64,000 nt of DNA from Symbiodinium kawagutii. Lineage: Eukaryota; Sar; Dinophyceae; Suessiales; Symbiodiniaceae. The stretch lies in NCBI GenBank assembly GCA_009767595.1, contig VSDK01006319.1, forward strand, positions 28,965 to 92,964. The letters run 5' to 3'. The translations under genes and the position numbers were made by a program. A model generated the notes under the pieces. That model ran no database searches. It was not told the DNA's origin and saw nothing but the letters and a program-made list of their open reading frames with translations. Below are positions 28,201-42,300 of the stretch, one piece after another (within the stretch, counting starts at the first letter, position 1; each line of letters starts with the position of its first letter).

Positions 28201-30287
28201 TTAATTTGTGGCTGATAATGAAGGGTTATTACTTATTGGATGATGATGGTTCATAATCACCTCTGGTTGGTGGTTGAACCACCCGTCTGAAAATTATATG
28301 AGTTCAACCACCTGTTCCTTCAACACTTGGGCAAATGATGAAACATGTTAATGAAACCACCAGCCAAAAATGTTTCATGGAGAGAAGTTCTAGTCATTAG
28401 CGATAACCCCCCATGGCTGGCGCTTGCGTTCCCACCCAGTGGGCTATGCTCAGTCCCTGTGGATGAAGGATGCAGGTTTGCGCTAGAAACACATGCAATT
28501 TCTAGCTGGGAAAAGAAACAATCTACCGATATATTGAACAGGACAATGCACACATCAAAATTCCAAATGCGTGCCTGCCGTCAAATCGTTGCAGCGTTCT
28601 TATTTAGAGCATCAAGTTCAGCCGAGACGGGCATAAACGTCCAAGTGATGAGACGTGTCCCAAAGCCATCAGAAGGTGCTTTGATTTTCTGGTGTCACGA
28701 AACAATGACACACGGCCCTCTACAGACTTGGTCAAAGAAACCATGTGCAAGAAATGTTCAGTGGATACACTGACCAGCAATAATCAACGACCACGGAAAA
28801 TATTGATGATTGATGATGGTTGATGAACGTTGATGATGCTTAATGATCGTTGATTTAGCTAATGATGGTTAGTATTGGTTCTAATGCTCAATGATAGTTT
28901 ATGATGCTTTATGATTGATGATGTCTAATGATTCTGATCGGCTGTGAAACTATTAATGATGGCTGATGGCGAATGAGAGGCAATGATAGTAACAGAAATG
29001 AAATGATGCTTAAGAATGCCTAACCATGATTGATTAGATCGGTTCCGCCAAAACTCGAGGATGCAACCAGGAAGCACTCGGCTGCATCCAGAAAATTCGC
29101 TGACAATGCAAACCTGGAACGGAACAACAGGCTCTGGTAAAGCAAAAGTCATGAGGAGATATGCACATTTCAAACCCATCAACCATCATAGAATCATAGA
29201 CCATAGTTGCCGAAAACTTCGTTTGCATGATTGGTTATAACCATTCCTTCACTGTTCACCATACCCATGCAGCTGGTGAATTATCACCTATGGGGTGGGG
29301 CAGCACTCGCCTGTGCATGAACTCCCTCTTAATTTCTAGGTTATTGAAAACAAATCCTATGGTGGATAATGAAAACCGCCTAATAAATAGATGAGTGTAG
29401 GCAGTGTAGGTGGTATACACTCACTAACCTGGAAGTGGAAAATCCACCATAGCTGACTCACCAATATAAAATTATGCTGTTTGGCTTCCAGGTTGCTGCC
29501 AGAGTGCAACCCCCAAACATTCTCACTGTGATATGGTAGAATCCAATCTCGAAGCATAGATCATGAGTGACATTCGAGTCCACCACCAAAGCCATGGTTG
29601 TAATTCGGCCACCAATCCCCTACTGCTTGGCGGTTGAACCACCCCTCTTGAAAAACATATTATCAACCAACCATCCCAAAGTCATTGGGCAAGCATCTTT
29701 TAAAACCTGAACCCCAGTTGTTTAACAATTCTTGCAAGCGAAATTATCCCCTGTTATAAAAACCTCAGTTTGGCATGTAAACATGCTCAAACATGCTATC
29801 ATTCCTCAAAGAAAAACTCAAGCAATCCTATGATTCCCTACGGAAAATTGCTCAAAAATGCTGTCATTCCTCCAAAAAGAACTCAACAAATCCTATGATT
29901 CCCCACCAAAAAATGCCTCAACATGCAATAAATCATGCTAAATTTGGCTGTCAAAATCCCGTCCCCCTGGTTCCCATTCTATTAACCATTGTTTTCCCTA
30001 TGAACTTGTTGCTGAACTTGTCCCCAATGAAAGTTGATGGTTGAAGCCTTGACCCAGCTCGCCATTCGATCAAAAACTGCCTCCATGCCGATGCCAAGCC
30101 TTGGAGGTTGGCGTCCCATACTGCGCCGTCACAAACTCGAAGGGCATGAGGTTCAGGCCGTTCTGGTGCGGTCGCAAGGTGAGCATCGTATGGTTGGGGT
30201 GCCAGGGATCAAGGTCAGTCATGAAGAGTGGCAAGGTTAGTGGGGGTTAGTGATGGGCAACGATAATGAATGATTGTTGGCAATGCT

Positions 30288-30334
<47 letters not shown>

Positions 30335-30346
30335 GTTGGCAATGCT

Positions 30347-30392
<46 letters not shown>

Positions 30393-33300
30393 ATATGATT
30401 CTACAGTTCTCAAAGATCAAATATACCTCCAAATCACTTTTCAAGTTTCAAGAGTGGAATTTCTTGAATTGTCTCTTGTCCACACTGGGTATCGAAGAAT
30501 TCATTGCCCCAGTCATGGCCCGACGCAAGGGAAACAAGTGCCTGACAGGTCAACGAAGGGTAAGTGGAGCTTGGTGGCTGTTCGCCATGGTAGCTGGAGG
30601 GTTCCAAACCGAAGGCTACCAGTGGGTGCCTTCCATCCCTGGGAAATGCATTCCATCCCCAGTCATTGATATCACCACCACTACCATTATCACTCATCAT
30701 TGAATACTAACAAGAAGAAAGGTTGGTTTCATCCACATTCTTGACATTTCAACAAAATATCAAACACGTACATGAAGATATTCTAATCACCAACCTTGCA
30801 GGCCGCTCACATCAAACATAGGTCATGAAGATATCTGAATCACCAACCATTCTCCCCAGTTATCAATCACCATTAACAAAGATATTGTATATGTTTGACT
30901 ATCCCCATTATCATCACCATTCTCCCCAGGGATATCTTAATCTCAATAACAATTTTTCGCCCTACTCACCATTCCCAAAGCAGTGATGCTGCGCAGAGGA
31001 ACACCTTCGCACTGGTATCCAAGAGGATGTCAGCAGCTCTGAAGAGCCCCAGGCGATCAGCCCGTTCCACCTCCGGTCAGACCCAATGATCTGACACCAA
31101 GAACGGTGTTGAATGGTGGTTAATGGTGGTTAATGGCGGTTAAGGGTGGTTAGTGGCGGTTAATGGTGGTTCGTGGTGGTTAATGCCGGTGGATGATGGT
31201 TAATACCAAATTGCCTAGAGGTGGATTTTAATTGTGGTTAATCATATATAATGATGGCTAATGCTGGTTTGATGAATGATGATGCTTGATGATGGCCGAT
31301 GATGGTTACTGTAAGTGGTTGATGGTGGTGAGAATAGTTATTGATGTTCAATGATTGACTATTGATGCTTAAAAGTAAATGATGGTAAATGGAAACATGA
31401 CAATATAAACACAGTAGTTGATGGTTGTTAAGTAATGCTTAAATGCTTTCTATGTTAAGCCTCAACGAAGAATGGCACTTGAGTTTTCCGTATTGACCTA
31501 CTTGGTAGATAATTGGGTGAACAATGACTCATGACCGTCAGGTAATTTCTCCAATTCATGGTGGATACCAAATGCAATTCATCTTTTTGGAATGGATATC
31601 AAGATTTCTTAAGCCATTACTATTGGCTAATTGATTATTGCAATTTCTTTGAATACTAATAATGGATCTATCATGATCTAGTAGTGGCTCTCATTGACAA
31701 GTAATTTCGGTAGCGCGATTCCAGATAGGTGTAGGGTAGTACAAGGGGGCAATCCCACCCCGAATTCTGAACAAATAAACTTGTGGTCTCAACCAATCTG
31801 TCGCAGCCTGAGCCAAGCATCATGCAATCCCACCATTGTAGATCGATCAGAATTACAACCAACGTTGCTAGACAAGATTGTCAAAAATGGATGGCATACC
31901 TCATATTACATTATGCTCCGCACCGAATATAATGGTGATTTCTTAAGTCATAGGGGTACCCCCAGTTATCATCCTTGATATTGATCATTTATAGTAGTAA
32001 ACCAACCATTATAGTTGGTATATCCCTTTTCTTGTTCATTATCCCTTGTTAAAAAAACATTGTTAATCATTGTTAACCATTAATCAACCAACCAATCTTA
32101 TGAGAAACTGCCCACCAATCTTTACGCAACCTTCGCTCCAATGTTGGGTTCTGGCGATCGGATCACGGGGTACCCACCTTCTCCAGGCGCATGAAAATGT
32201 GGCAAGACTCAGGGGAACCTGGTGCAGCAGCGGCCAGCTCTCAACCCTAGGGACAGCCCAGATCTGGTAACAACCATAACCGTAAAAGCCTTATTGATCA
32301 TTGTCATGGCATGTCATGGCTATGTTGGTATGATATGTTGGTTATATAGCCAGTATCTACTGATGGTGTTTGATGTTTTTGAATGGCTAACAACAAGAAC
32401 AACGGCAACAACAACCACCACAACGCATCGACAACGACCACAACGACGACGACAAAGACAACAACGACGGCAACAACAAAATGCACAGCACAGGAAATCA
32501 TCCCACTCCACATCCTTCGGACACCCTTCTTCTTCAAGCAGTGGCTGCACTGTGATTGGTGGGTACACGGTCACCTCTTCACCACCCAACACCTGGAATC
32601 CAGCCGTGTTTTTCCTGGCCTCCATGCACTGGCTTGATCTCCAACTTGCCATTGGAACTGCTCAGCAACGCATCGGCCTTGGTCAGCGGGGACGCATCGC
32701 GAGAGGGATGAAGCAAACTGGAGTTAAAGCATAACAAGCAATAGTGGGGCAATAACCAGCAAACCGCCGGAAAACTGGAGTTAAATAGCATAGCCAGCCA
32801 ATGTGCAATTATTTTTGGAGTACAGGAATAATTGGGAATGATTTGGAATGATTAACTCCAAACCAGCAATGGTAGTGATAATTGAATGAGCCAAATGAAC
32901 CAGCAAGAGTAGTTAATGATGATCATATCCAGTTTACGCATAACCAGCAAAAATAATGAATGATACTTGGAGCAAAAATGGTGACCCAGAACAATAATGG
33001 TGATTGATGGTACAAAACCAGCAAATGGTAGAGTGACCAGCATAAAAGGACTTTAGTCATTATGGCAAAAAATCAGGCCAAACGTGATCACAAATCAATA
33101 GCGAGGGGCACGAAACCAACACTAGTCGTAAGTCACATGCCCATAGGGTTGCCACAATAGTCAGAAGCAAGTTCAAGTGGGCCAAACAACATGTGTTTGA
33201 AAGGTGGTGTGCAGTTCTTTTTTACAGGTTGCTGTTCCTCTACACGAAGGCCTAAGAGCAGTCATGTTTGCATCAGAATTGAAATTGCACATCCAATTCT

Positions 33301-36300
33301 ATACTTCTTTACGTATGAGGATGCCATTTTTCAAATCGCCAAACATGATCCTTTCAATTAAGAAATCACCGCTTTGAAGGCACCCTAATACAAACCGACA
33401 TCTTTGAATTATTCGGATACCTGCTCCAATCACCGATGGCCTCCCTATCATACCAGGTTGTTAAACTGGCATTTCCATAGCTTGAAAAATCTTGCAAGGT
33501 CTGTCAATCAGCCTGGAAGATCATGTCCAGCTATCTTTCCAAGGTCAGCTGCAAATCCACCGGTGTCTATCCACAGGATGGTTGAAGCACCGACGCAGCT
33601 ACAACTAAATCAATGCAGCTATGGATGCGTTGTCTATCGTGATACCCTCATCGGTCAAAGTCTTTACCAATTCCGTTTTGCATTTTGTGCTTTGTGTACA
33701 TTCACCAATCAGGATAACCGCTGGACAGTGGACATGCATCCCCTCAGCCTGTCCAAAAGCAGCTGAATCCAACTATACAACACGCAAAGGGGCAGTTTTG
33801 GCACCACTCAACGGGGGGAAGTTCTTTGGGGAGATTTCACGCTTTTAGTGAAGTATTTTCCTTTGGGTTGTGTGCTGTTGACATTTCGACTGGTATGTGC
33901 CATATAAACTCAAAGAAATGTCAACAGGCAATGCCGTTGGCCGTATATTTGCCACATGGCTGTGGGTCAAAACCCTGGACCCCTGGTTCTCCCATCATTA
34001 AGCATTGTTTTCCCTATGAAATTGTTGATTCTCCCATTGGTTGATTGATTTTATCGACCCATAGCCATATTTTGCAGCGTTTTCCGGCGCACCTCTTTAC
34101 ACAATCTTTCCAGCACCGCTGCATCTGACAAGGACGGGGGTGGTGGGATTGTTTTTGGCCGTTGGACACAGTGAGGATATTGGGGTTTCTTAGAATGGTG
34201 GTACCCCAAAAATGCTTGGTTTATTACTATGAATGATGAATAGTCGATGAATTGGGGAGACCCATATTTTGAACAACCACCATATCAGAGGAAGAACACT
34301 CATCTGACTGTCTGCTTGAGGGTTGGAGCATCTATCATAACTATATAAATAGATGATTGTCAGAATCCGTTGTACAGGTTAATGATTATTCCATGCTTCA
34401 GTATTTGTAACCATCGGAAATAATTATCTTCGATTTCCTCCAGTTCCTTCATCAGTAAGAGACAATTCTCAGCCGTTGTTCCCGGGTGCAAATTGACGTA
34501 CAAAACATGGTCCTTGTCGTCATTTCATAGGGTACGCCCAGAGTCCAGTTGTAACACAACAAACACATGTGGCCGGTCTGTTCCGACAATTTGAAAGACC
34601 GCCACATCCATAGTGATCTCATCTTTACACAAAGCAAAATGGCAGCTCTGCAACAAAAGCAGGCTTTATCCACAATGCAACCCCCCAAACAGGGGGATTT
34701 CGCTGAAAATGTCTGCAATGGAATTTGCAGAATCTCAGTACCCAGAAGTTCAATCTCTGCGGATAGTCTCACGACCTGGGTGAGTTGCCATTTGTCATTA
34801 TGTGCTACTCCTTGCCAGTGAGGATGGATACTTTGACGAGCTACAGTGCTTTTGAAGTTTCCATTGATCTATACCAAAACAACACGTCTTAAGAATCTCA
34901 AAGGTATATATCGGTAGCATCTGTAGGGTGAGCAAACGAACCTTCGAAACATCTTCCGTGTGTGTGTGTGCTATGTCAGAAAGGCATCACCTGCGAGCCA
35001 GGACAAGTAGGAGAATATGCTAATTAATTAGTGTATAATGCCAACCCTGGATTCATAAACCCCGGGTTGATTGATAGGGGTATCCCCCAAAAAGCCGTGG
35101 TGTCCCATTCAAATAATTACCACTAACAAATATTATCTGTCTTTAAACAATACATATGTGTATATATATGGTGTATGGTCAAAATGTTTGTTCCCAGAAA
35201 TGACGTTAAAGACTCATTTAGTTGGGGGCCCGCTGCTTGGCGTGATTGTTTGCGGAGACCCTGCAAAAGTGTGAGGAAAACTACTTCATGTAAACATTTG
35301 GTGCAATACACACTACTGCGGGACTTTTGCACTCTATTTGTTCACTCGTCTGAGGGTGAGGTGTCACTGTCTTTGGATGATGAGTTGCTAAGAATTGAGC
35401 TCCTAAATGCAACAAACTGTAACATGGATGGTCATCTGAGGAGATGTCCTCTGAACACCCAGAAATGTAACTTTTGCTAGCGCCGTGCTAGCGCCACGCT
35501 AGCGCGAAATCGCGACTTCATTTGGGAAAATTGATCACTGAACCTTTTTTTCCCAGTAGATCAGTTTGCTAGCGCGGTGCTAGCGCTGCACTAGCGCCTA
35601 GCTTGTGTTTTGCTGCATTTAGCTGGGGGCCCGCCACTTTACCAATCTGTTAAGCACGCAACAACATTGGCATTAACGTCGTTTTATATAAATTTTTTGA
35701 CCATGACTTTTGGCCGCATGCCATATATATATATATATATACATCCATGTCATGATCTCATGTGACTGTACAAACGAAGGAGATGACTTTCCAATTGGAG
35801 ACGTCACGATGCACCAACAATCACCAAAATATTTGTAGATTTGGTGTTGTGCGTAGGGTTCCATCCTTTTATAGTGACTTGATGATGCATCCACTTATTT
35901 TCCGGGAAATTCGCACTTGATTGGTTGGAGACATCGTGACAACTGCCATTTGTGCGACGGTCAAAACTCATTGTTAGTTTCATGGTCATGGCACCGCTTC
36001 CGAGGGTCCCCATCGCCACACACAGGGAAACTAAAAATAGACAAAATCAAGGTCGGCTGCTATCAGCTTGGACCGGGCTGTGTAACTTTACTTATAAACC
36101 TATTGCGGACGCCACCTCCCGCCCCGCCATGCATGCATGCATACTCGTGTGTGAACTCGCATTTCATAGTCGAGCGAAAGAAGCAGAAAGCTGAGGTTTC
36201 CGTAGCATCCCCGAATGGACTTGACAATGGCAAACAGAAAGCTACAGCAACTGTATCAGCCAACCCTCTTGCTATGCAGTGGGCGTGTGGCCGGGTTGGG

Positions 36301-39300
36301 TTTGATACCGTAGCGGCAACACATTACTTGCTCTCGCAAGTTGCGAGCAAAGAAAAACTCGAAGCAGAATCAAACCGACTTCTTGCAGGACACTGGGCTA
36401 ACTTTGAGACTGGTCGGTCCTCTTGCACGCGGCATGGGTCCGGGTGAGTCATAGAGCTGCTGCAGGCTCTGCATTTTCTTTCAGAACGCTACAAGAAGCC
36501 GTGAACAAATTGCTGGGTCGAGGGGGGTTGGGCGCTCTGAGCACGTTTGGGCATCGCTCTGGGTATCGATTGGCATCGCTAGGGGCATCGCTCCGCGCGG
36601 GTCAAATTTTCTAATTCCTGGCAAAAGTGTTCCTGTACTTTTTTTCTTTCGATTCTAGTTGCTCTGCTGTTGCCAAGTCAAGCTCGGGGTGTATGGTCTA
36701 CAGCTGCCTTGATTAGGTTGGACTTGCCTTCGTGGTCAAATCTTCTGCTCAGGCAATGTGCGGGGATCTGACAGCAAGTGATCTTTAAGCCACTTTCTCT
36801 TCGGACTTGAGTGACTCGAAGTCTTGATCTAGTCTCTAAGTCTTCTGGGACTTTCTACGCAGGTCCGCTGCCAATGCCCAGCTTGCGAGCGAGGCTGCGT
36901 TAACACACCTGAATTCTAGACAAAATGATTGCCATGCCTTTCAAATACAATTCTATAAATAAGCGTACATGTAAAATACATATCCATAACTTTACATTAT
37001 AGAAAGGGGTATCGCTACCGAGGGTCCCCATCGCTACACACAGTAAATCTCACTTTTTACATATCCAGGGCGACTGAAATCAACAACTCCATTACGCGTG
37101 TTTTGATCCTTGCACATTTAATGTTTGATAAATCTCGGTTGTACCGGTGCAAACACCGCAGTACACCATACAGCGATTGTCAGTAGCCTGCCTTCCTTGC
37201 CACCCACCGATTCAAAGCAGTACCTTGCTTTGTCAGTTGATGGAGCTGGGTGCTGTCTGGGACTAAGGTCCCTGGATGTAAGGGTACAACAATCACCACC
37301 GTTCGGCAAAGAAGCTTCTTAGCAATAGCAGGTAGCAGCAACCAATACTAGCGTTTGGAATCTCACCAACAACCAAGCCGGTTTTCACTATTGTGGGAGT
37401 TTTGCATAAATGGTGGTAAATGGTGTTTGACAACCAATCAGTCATGACTATAACCAAAATAGTGGTTGGGACATCACAAACACTTACCAGCAAGAATAAT
37501 CAGTAAACTGAAGAATGAATGAGAAGGCAGCAAAAACAGCAACAAAATGCAACAATAGTTGGGTATTCCGATACCAAGCGAAGGTAGCTGGTTTCATTGA
37601 TAATCATCATTATGGTGAACCGTTTAAATCATACAATATTAAGCATTTTAAGATATTTAAAGTAAGAAACTCAGAAACCCATCATTTTATGGGGTTCGCT
37701 ATGGCTTGAGAAACCCCCATGTGTCGCGAATGCTCCGCATGGCACCAGTTCACAGCAGCCGTGCCACAGCTTTCGTTGGTGAAATCTGGCTGTTTGAGTT
37801 GGTCGGAAGTGACGGTGAAATCATGGCACTCCACTCTTACTCTGCTACTGGGCATATCTTGTCCAATGAAACCACCCAGTGCGGCCCAGAGATCATTGAC
37901 GGCTCAGCACAAGAACCACAGAAGAAAGGAATCCGAAGGGTCAACTAAGGTGATGAACCAGTCAGTCACATGTGAATGTCTGTTCTCAAGTGCTAGTGCT
38001 GGGCGGTGTCATTTTCTCAGGAATTTTCAAAGATGCTCTGCCATATGTGCCAGCAAATAAGCGTGCTTAGGCACGGAAATCATCTTGGCTGGTCAACTGG
38101 CATCCTCAGGCTTCAACGACAGGATTGCAATTTTCGGGAATCAAAGCCATTTAGACTACTCTGTTACAGCAAGCATACCTATCCTCCACAAGGAAAGGCT
38201 GACAACCCTGCTGNNNNNNNNNNNNNNNNNNNNNNNNNNNNNNNNNGCTGAACCGATTGTGAAGGCTGGCATACTTCCCTCCAAACAATCATACTTGCTG
38301 TGAAGACATTGATTTCCTGTTCGAATTCCCACTAAAAGCCTTCACAATGCCCATTGACCAACCGTGATTTGGCACTCCTATGGCTTCCAACAAACCGTAT
38401 AAACCGGTGGCGATGCAACCCCTTCAATTGATTTAGATTGGGTACTGCCCACAATTCGCTTCTCCTCCTCCAACTCCTGCTCCTGCTCCCTCTCCTGCTC
38501 CTGCTACTACTACTGTTGCTGCTACTACTACTACCACCACCACCACTACTGCTCCTGCTCCAGCTCCTGCTACTTCTACTGCAATTGCTAGTTAGCTTAT
38601 GACTCCATGTTGTGCTCAGGAGGGCACTGAACCAGCACACACTTCCCAACGTATTCAGGTTTTTCCTTCAAGAACCTGGCAGGAACGGATGTCAAGGGCG
38701 TGCGGCAGAAACTGCTCAGCAAAATACGACTTTGGCTGGGTGTTCATGGTGCTTAGTGGATCTCAATGATGCCAATGAGTTGCTTACTGGTTCTGGTGCT
38801 TAATGGATCTCGACGATGCAAATAAGTTGCTTACTGGTTCCACCAAGAACCGACGTATACGGAAAGCGACCATTAAAAAAATACGGTTTCCGGCGGGACT
38901 GCACATGATCAGCTTGGGATTGTCACTCACCCCACTGACAAACACAGCTCAATCAACGATGAGTCAATGGCTAGTTCATGGTCAATGGTTGATGGCGGTC
39001 GCCAATGTTGCTTCGTGCTTCTAAACAAACAAGGCCAGGCGTGGTTGCCAATGTTGGTTCACAAACAAAGCCATGCGCCCAGTCCAAAAAACGGAAAATC
39101 ATCAGCATGAAATGCAAAGTTGGTATATTGGAGGCCTTGAAGCTTCCACGCTGTGGGCATCCTTGCTACTTGAGATCCCGCGAATGAAATGAACCTACTC
39201 AGAATTGTACTTGTTGGCAGTTTAGAATTAGATTCTGACTCTCTTGAATCTCCAATCTTCAAAAAACATCTGTCTCAAAGTCTTCAACTACAGCAGCTGG

Positions 39301-42300
39301 GCTCCCAGGATGGCGGTGCTGTGGTGCTGCAATGACAGCCAACCAGCTGCAAGCCCAGCCAAACCATGACAGGTCAACCCCCGCAGCCTCATCATGGTTG
39401 GTACAACCTATAGTGGGTATAAACTGCTATGACCATCACTAGTAGGTATGACCCTCATCATCAGTTGGTATACCGGCTTTTGCCAACAACCGCGGTCCAC
39501 CTCTGGGGATAGGGGCCACTGAAACAGCACTGGCTCTGACCCTGAGGCCCCGCACTGCTTGAAGGCTTGAAACTTGGGGATCATCCCGGATAAACCATCG
39601 GCTCGGTCCATGCCTGTACAAGGAGCGGAGTCATTGGCGGAGGTTTCCGCCGCTCTTGATGATGGGATTTAGCGATATTTCAGTCCGTTGGGCAGCATGA
39701 TGTATATCATCAATCAATGTCCTTGTAATACATATTCATATAAGATTACATTTGTGATCTGTAGTATTAATGTGTTTTATCATTCAAATCATATATGTAT
39801 ATCTATGCAAATGTATAGCGACATGTGCATCTAAAATGCTATCTTGTGTGAGTCCCAACAAATCGAAGCATCAATATAAATATTTACATGATATAGAAAT
39901 CATGCGTGTGCACGTTGTACATATGCTTTGTCTGAAAATAAACATATATTTAATTCGGTGGAATTATGTATATAGTATTGCCAAACAAGTGCTTGTTTCA
40001 CCAGCAAAAGGGATCGTTCTGTTTCACAGTCGGAGACGAACATTTCGGACATACCCAGTCGAGGGGGTGTCAATGTTTAAAAATTGCGCAGAACCAGTGC
40101 GGACTCGGTCAACGTGTTGGTATAGGTGGCTCGTTACACCATTTCGTCAAGGGTGAAACAATGGTAAATGTGGGAGTTTCTCAAAATAGGATACCAGTAC
40201 CACCAAAATTGTTGGTTTATTACTATAAATGATTGAACTCTGGGATGATTTGGGGGTATGCCTATGGCTTGAGAAACCAGCATGTAAAACATCGTAGAGA
40301 GAAAGAAGTTGGACAGTGGACATGTCGACTTACGAGTGCCAACAAAACCCATCATTTGTGTGAGCGTCAATGGTTCATCCGCTTCGGTTGTCCTAGGAAC
40401 ATGGTCATCCTGATTGTCATGCGGCTGTTCTACGGCGAGTGGAGATGGATCATGTTTCATCACATCATGGCGCCATGTGATCGATCCGGGTGTGGTGGTA
40501 CACCAAACAGCTCAACAGCCACAGATGTACCATATACAAATGGTTTTGATCATAGGGCACATTGTGGTACGCATTATATGTTCAGCCTTACATGGCACAC
40601 CGAACACACGTATATGATGTGATTGGCGTATAGGAAACAATATGAAACAATTACTGATACATGGACATATTCCACACAAATCAAAAACATGGGTATGGAA
40701 CATCTGCTGAGTAATGTTCTTGCCTGGATGCGTATCTGGTTGGTGGTTGAACTACCCCTGTGAAAAATATTGGTCAACCATTTGATAAACATTACATTTA
40801 GGGAAGCAATGTGAATCGAACCACCAACCAGGTATCCCTATTTGCATCCTGCGAATCCTGCGCGCCTGCGAAAATTGTCTTGTCGGGAAATAATTCTTTC
40901 ACCTGGGGGTGGGCTGGGGGAATGAGGGGGATGGGCCCTGTGGCAATTCTGCTATGGGGCTAGGCCCTACAAGAATGGTGACTTATTTATTAAGCGTGGT
41001 GATTTACCTATTCATATCTATTCATGATGATTGTTTTGTGGTTTCAAGTCATACTGGAAAAGTCTATCCATTCCAGTTGACCCGTGATTTGCCAGCTAAC
41101 CACTGTATAGGTTGATTTACCAAAGGGTATGTGGTATTGATCCATACCACATCACCCACTTGACAACTTTTGTGCTAAACCATAGCTAGAGTTGCTGATC
41201 AATCAGCATGAAGTTTGTTCGAATAACAGTCAATAATCATATTTTCTGATAATGGCTAACTATCTATACTGATAGTGGTCATCATAAAAACCAGCTCTTT
41301 AACAATTATATATGTTAATCAGTATTGATTGATGGTCAATCCTGTTCATCAATGTCAACAGCAATAACCTTCGAGTACCCCCTGCGCCTTGGGATCACCA
41401 TGGTTTAAACATAGTTCCCCTCTGGCAGTTTGAATGGGCCCCAGCTAATCAGAGGGCAATTGTTTAGCCATAGTCGACCCGTTCATGGTCTCATTTGTTG
41501 AGCCATAATGTGATACAATTCCCATGATTGACTGTTAGATTGTAAATTGACTCACGCTTAACCATCATGCACTAGCTATCATTTAACCAACCATGACTAA
41601 CCATTCACAGTTTTACAAAGGTTCAATCAACAATCATGAAATTTCATGAGCCATTCTCCTGTATGTGCTTCAGCCCCATCCTTAACCATCCTTGACCAAC
41701 CAGCCCTGTGGATATCCCTGCCTTGACCGCCTCCCGCTGCACTTCTTCGCTCTCCACCACTTTGATGGAAGCCTGGCCAGCGCATCATAGCGTCGGCGCT
41801 GACTGGCATAGCCTCAGCAACCAAGAACCATCTGCCATTTTCATCATTCTAATTATGATGGTCATACTATCTTTTTCTGGTTGGCATCTGGTTCGCCAGT
41901 ATCTGTTGCTGGTTATCAATGGTTGAAAGCAACAGGAAGAGCCATAAAAACAGCAACCACAACCACAACCACAACCACAACCAGCATACATAAACATCCG
42001 AAGCCTTTCCCTCTTTAGTTGGCTCGCTTCGCCCGCGCAACAGATCCGCCTGGTACGGGTAGGCAAAGTGAGACACCTCACGGCGGCGGCCGAGTCACGG
42101 TGAGTTATGACCTGTTTTCAAGCAGGATCCTCTGCTCTTGGTCGTTGTTCCGAAAGGGATCGTGTCCTTGAAATCACGGCTTTCTGGGTTGAACGGTGAC
42201 GCAGGGAACATAGCCTGCTGAGTCATGCTAAAATGAAACATCGGGTAGGCGTGAGAAGCCTGAGAAGCATGAGCAATTGTCACCGCTTTTTGCAGCAACC

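Noticed and set aside
29290-29338. Minus piece EFMHRRVLPHPI taken as the E-F of the D-G-M-N-L-x-x-x-E-F segment
   Set aside because: The true N-G-L-N-L-M-P-F-E-F lies at 30100-30162.
30484-30541. Minus piece HLFPLRRAMTGAMNSS taken at first as the L-Y-R-A-A-D helix
   Set aside because: The piece at 31005-31070 matches that helix far better and joins exon 25 with exact spacing.
40095-40129. Minus piece HLYQHVDRVRT between exons 18 and 19
   Set aside because: Joining exon 18 directly to exon 19 gives K-T-I-F-A-G-M-D-R-A-D, the exact family sequence.
40410-40480. Plus-strand MRLFYGEWRWIMFHHIM, similar to the GT20 F-Y-x-G...L-W-P-x-F-H segment
   Set aside because: Wrong strand and position, and the segment is already covered by exons 5 and 6.
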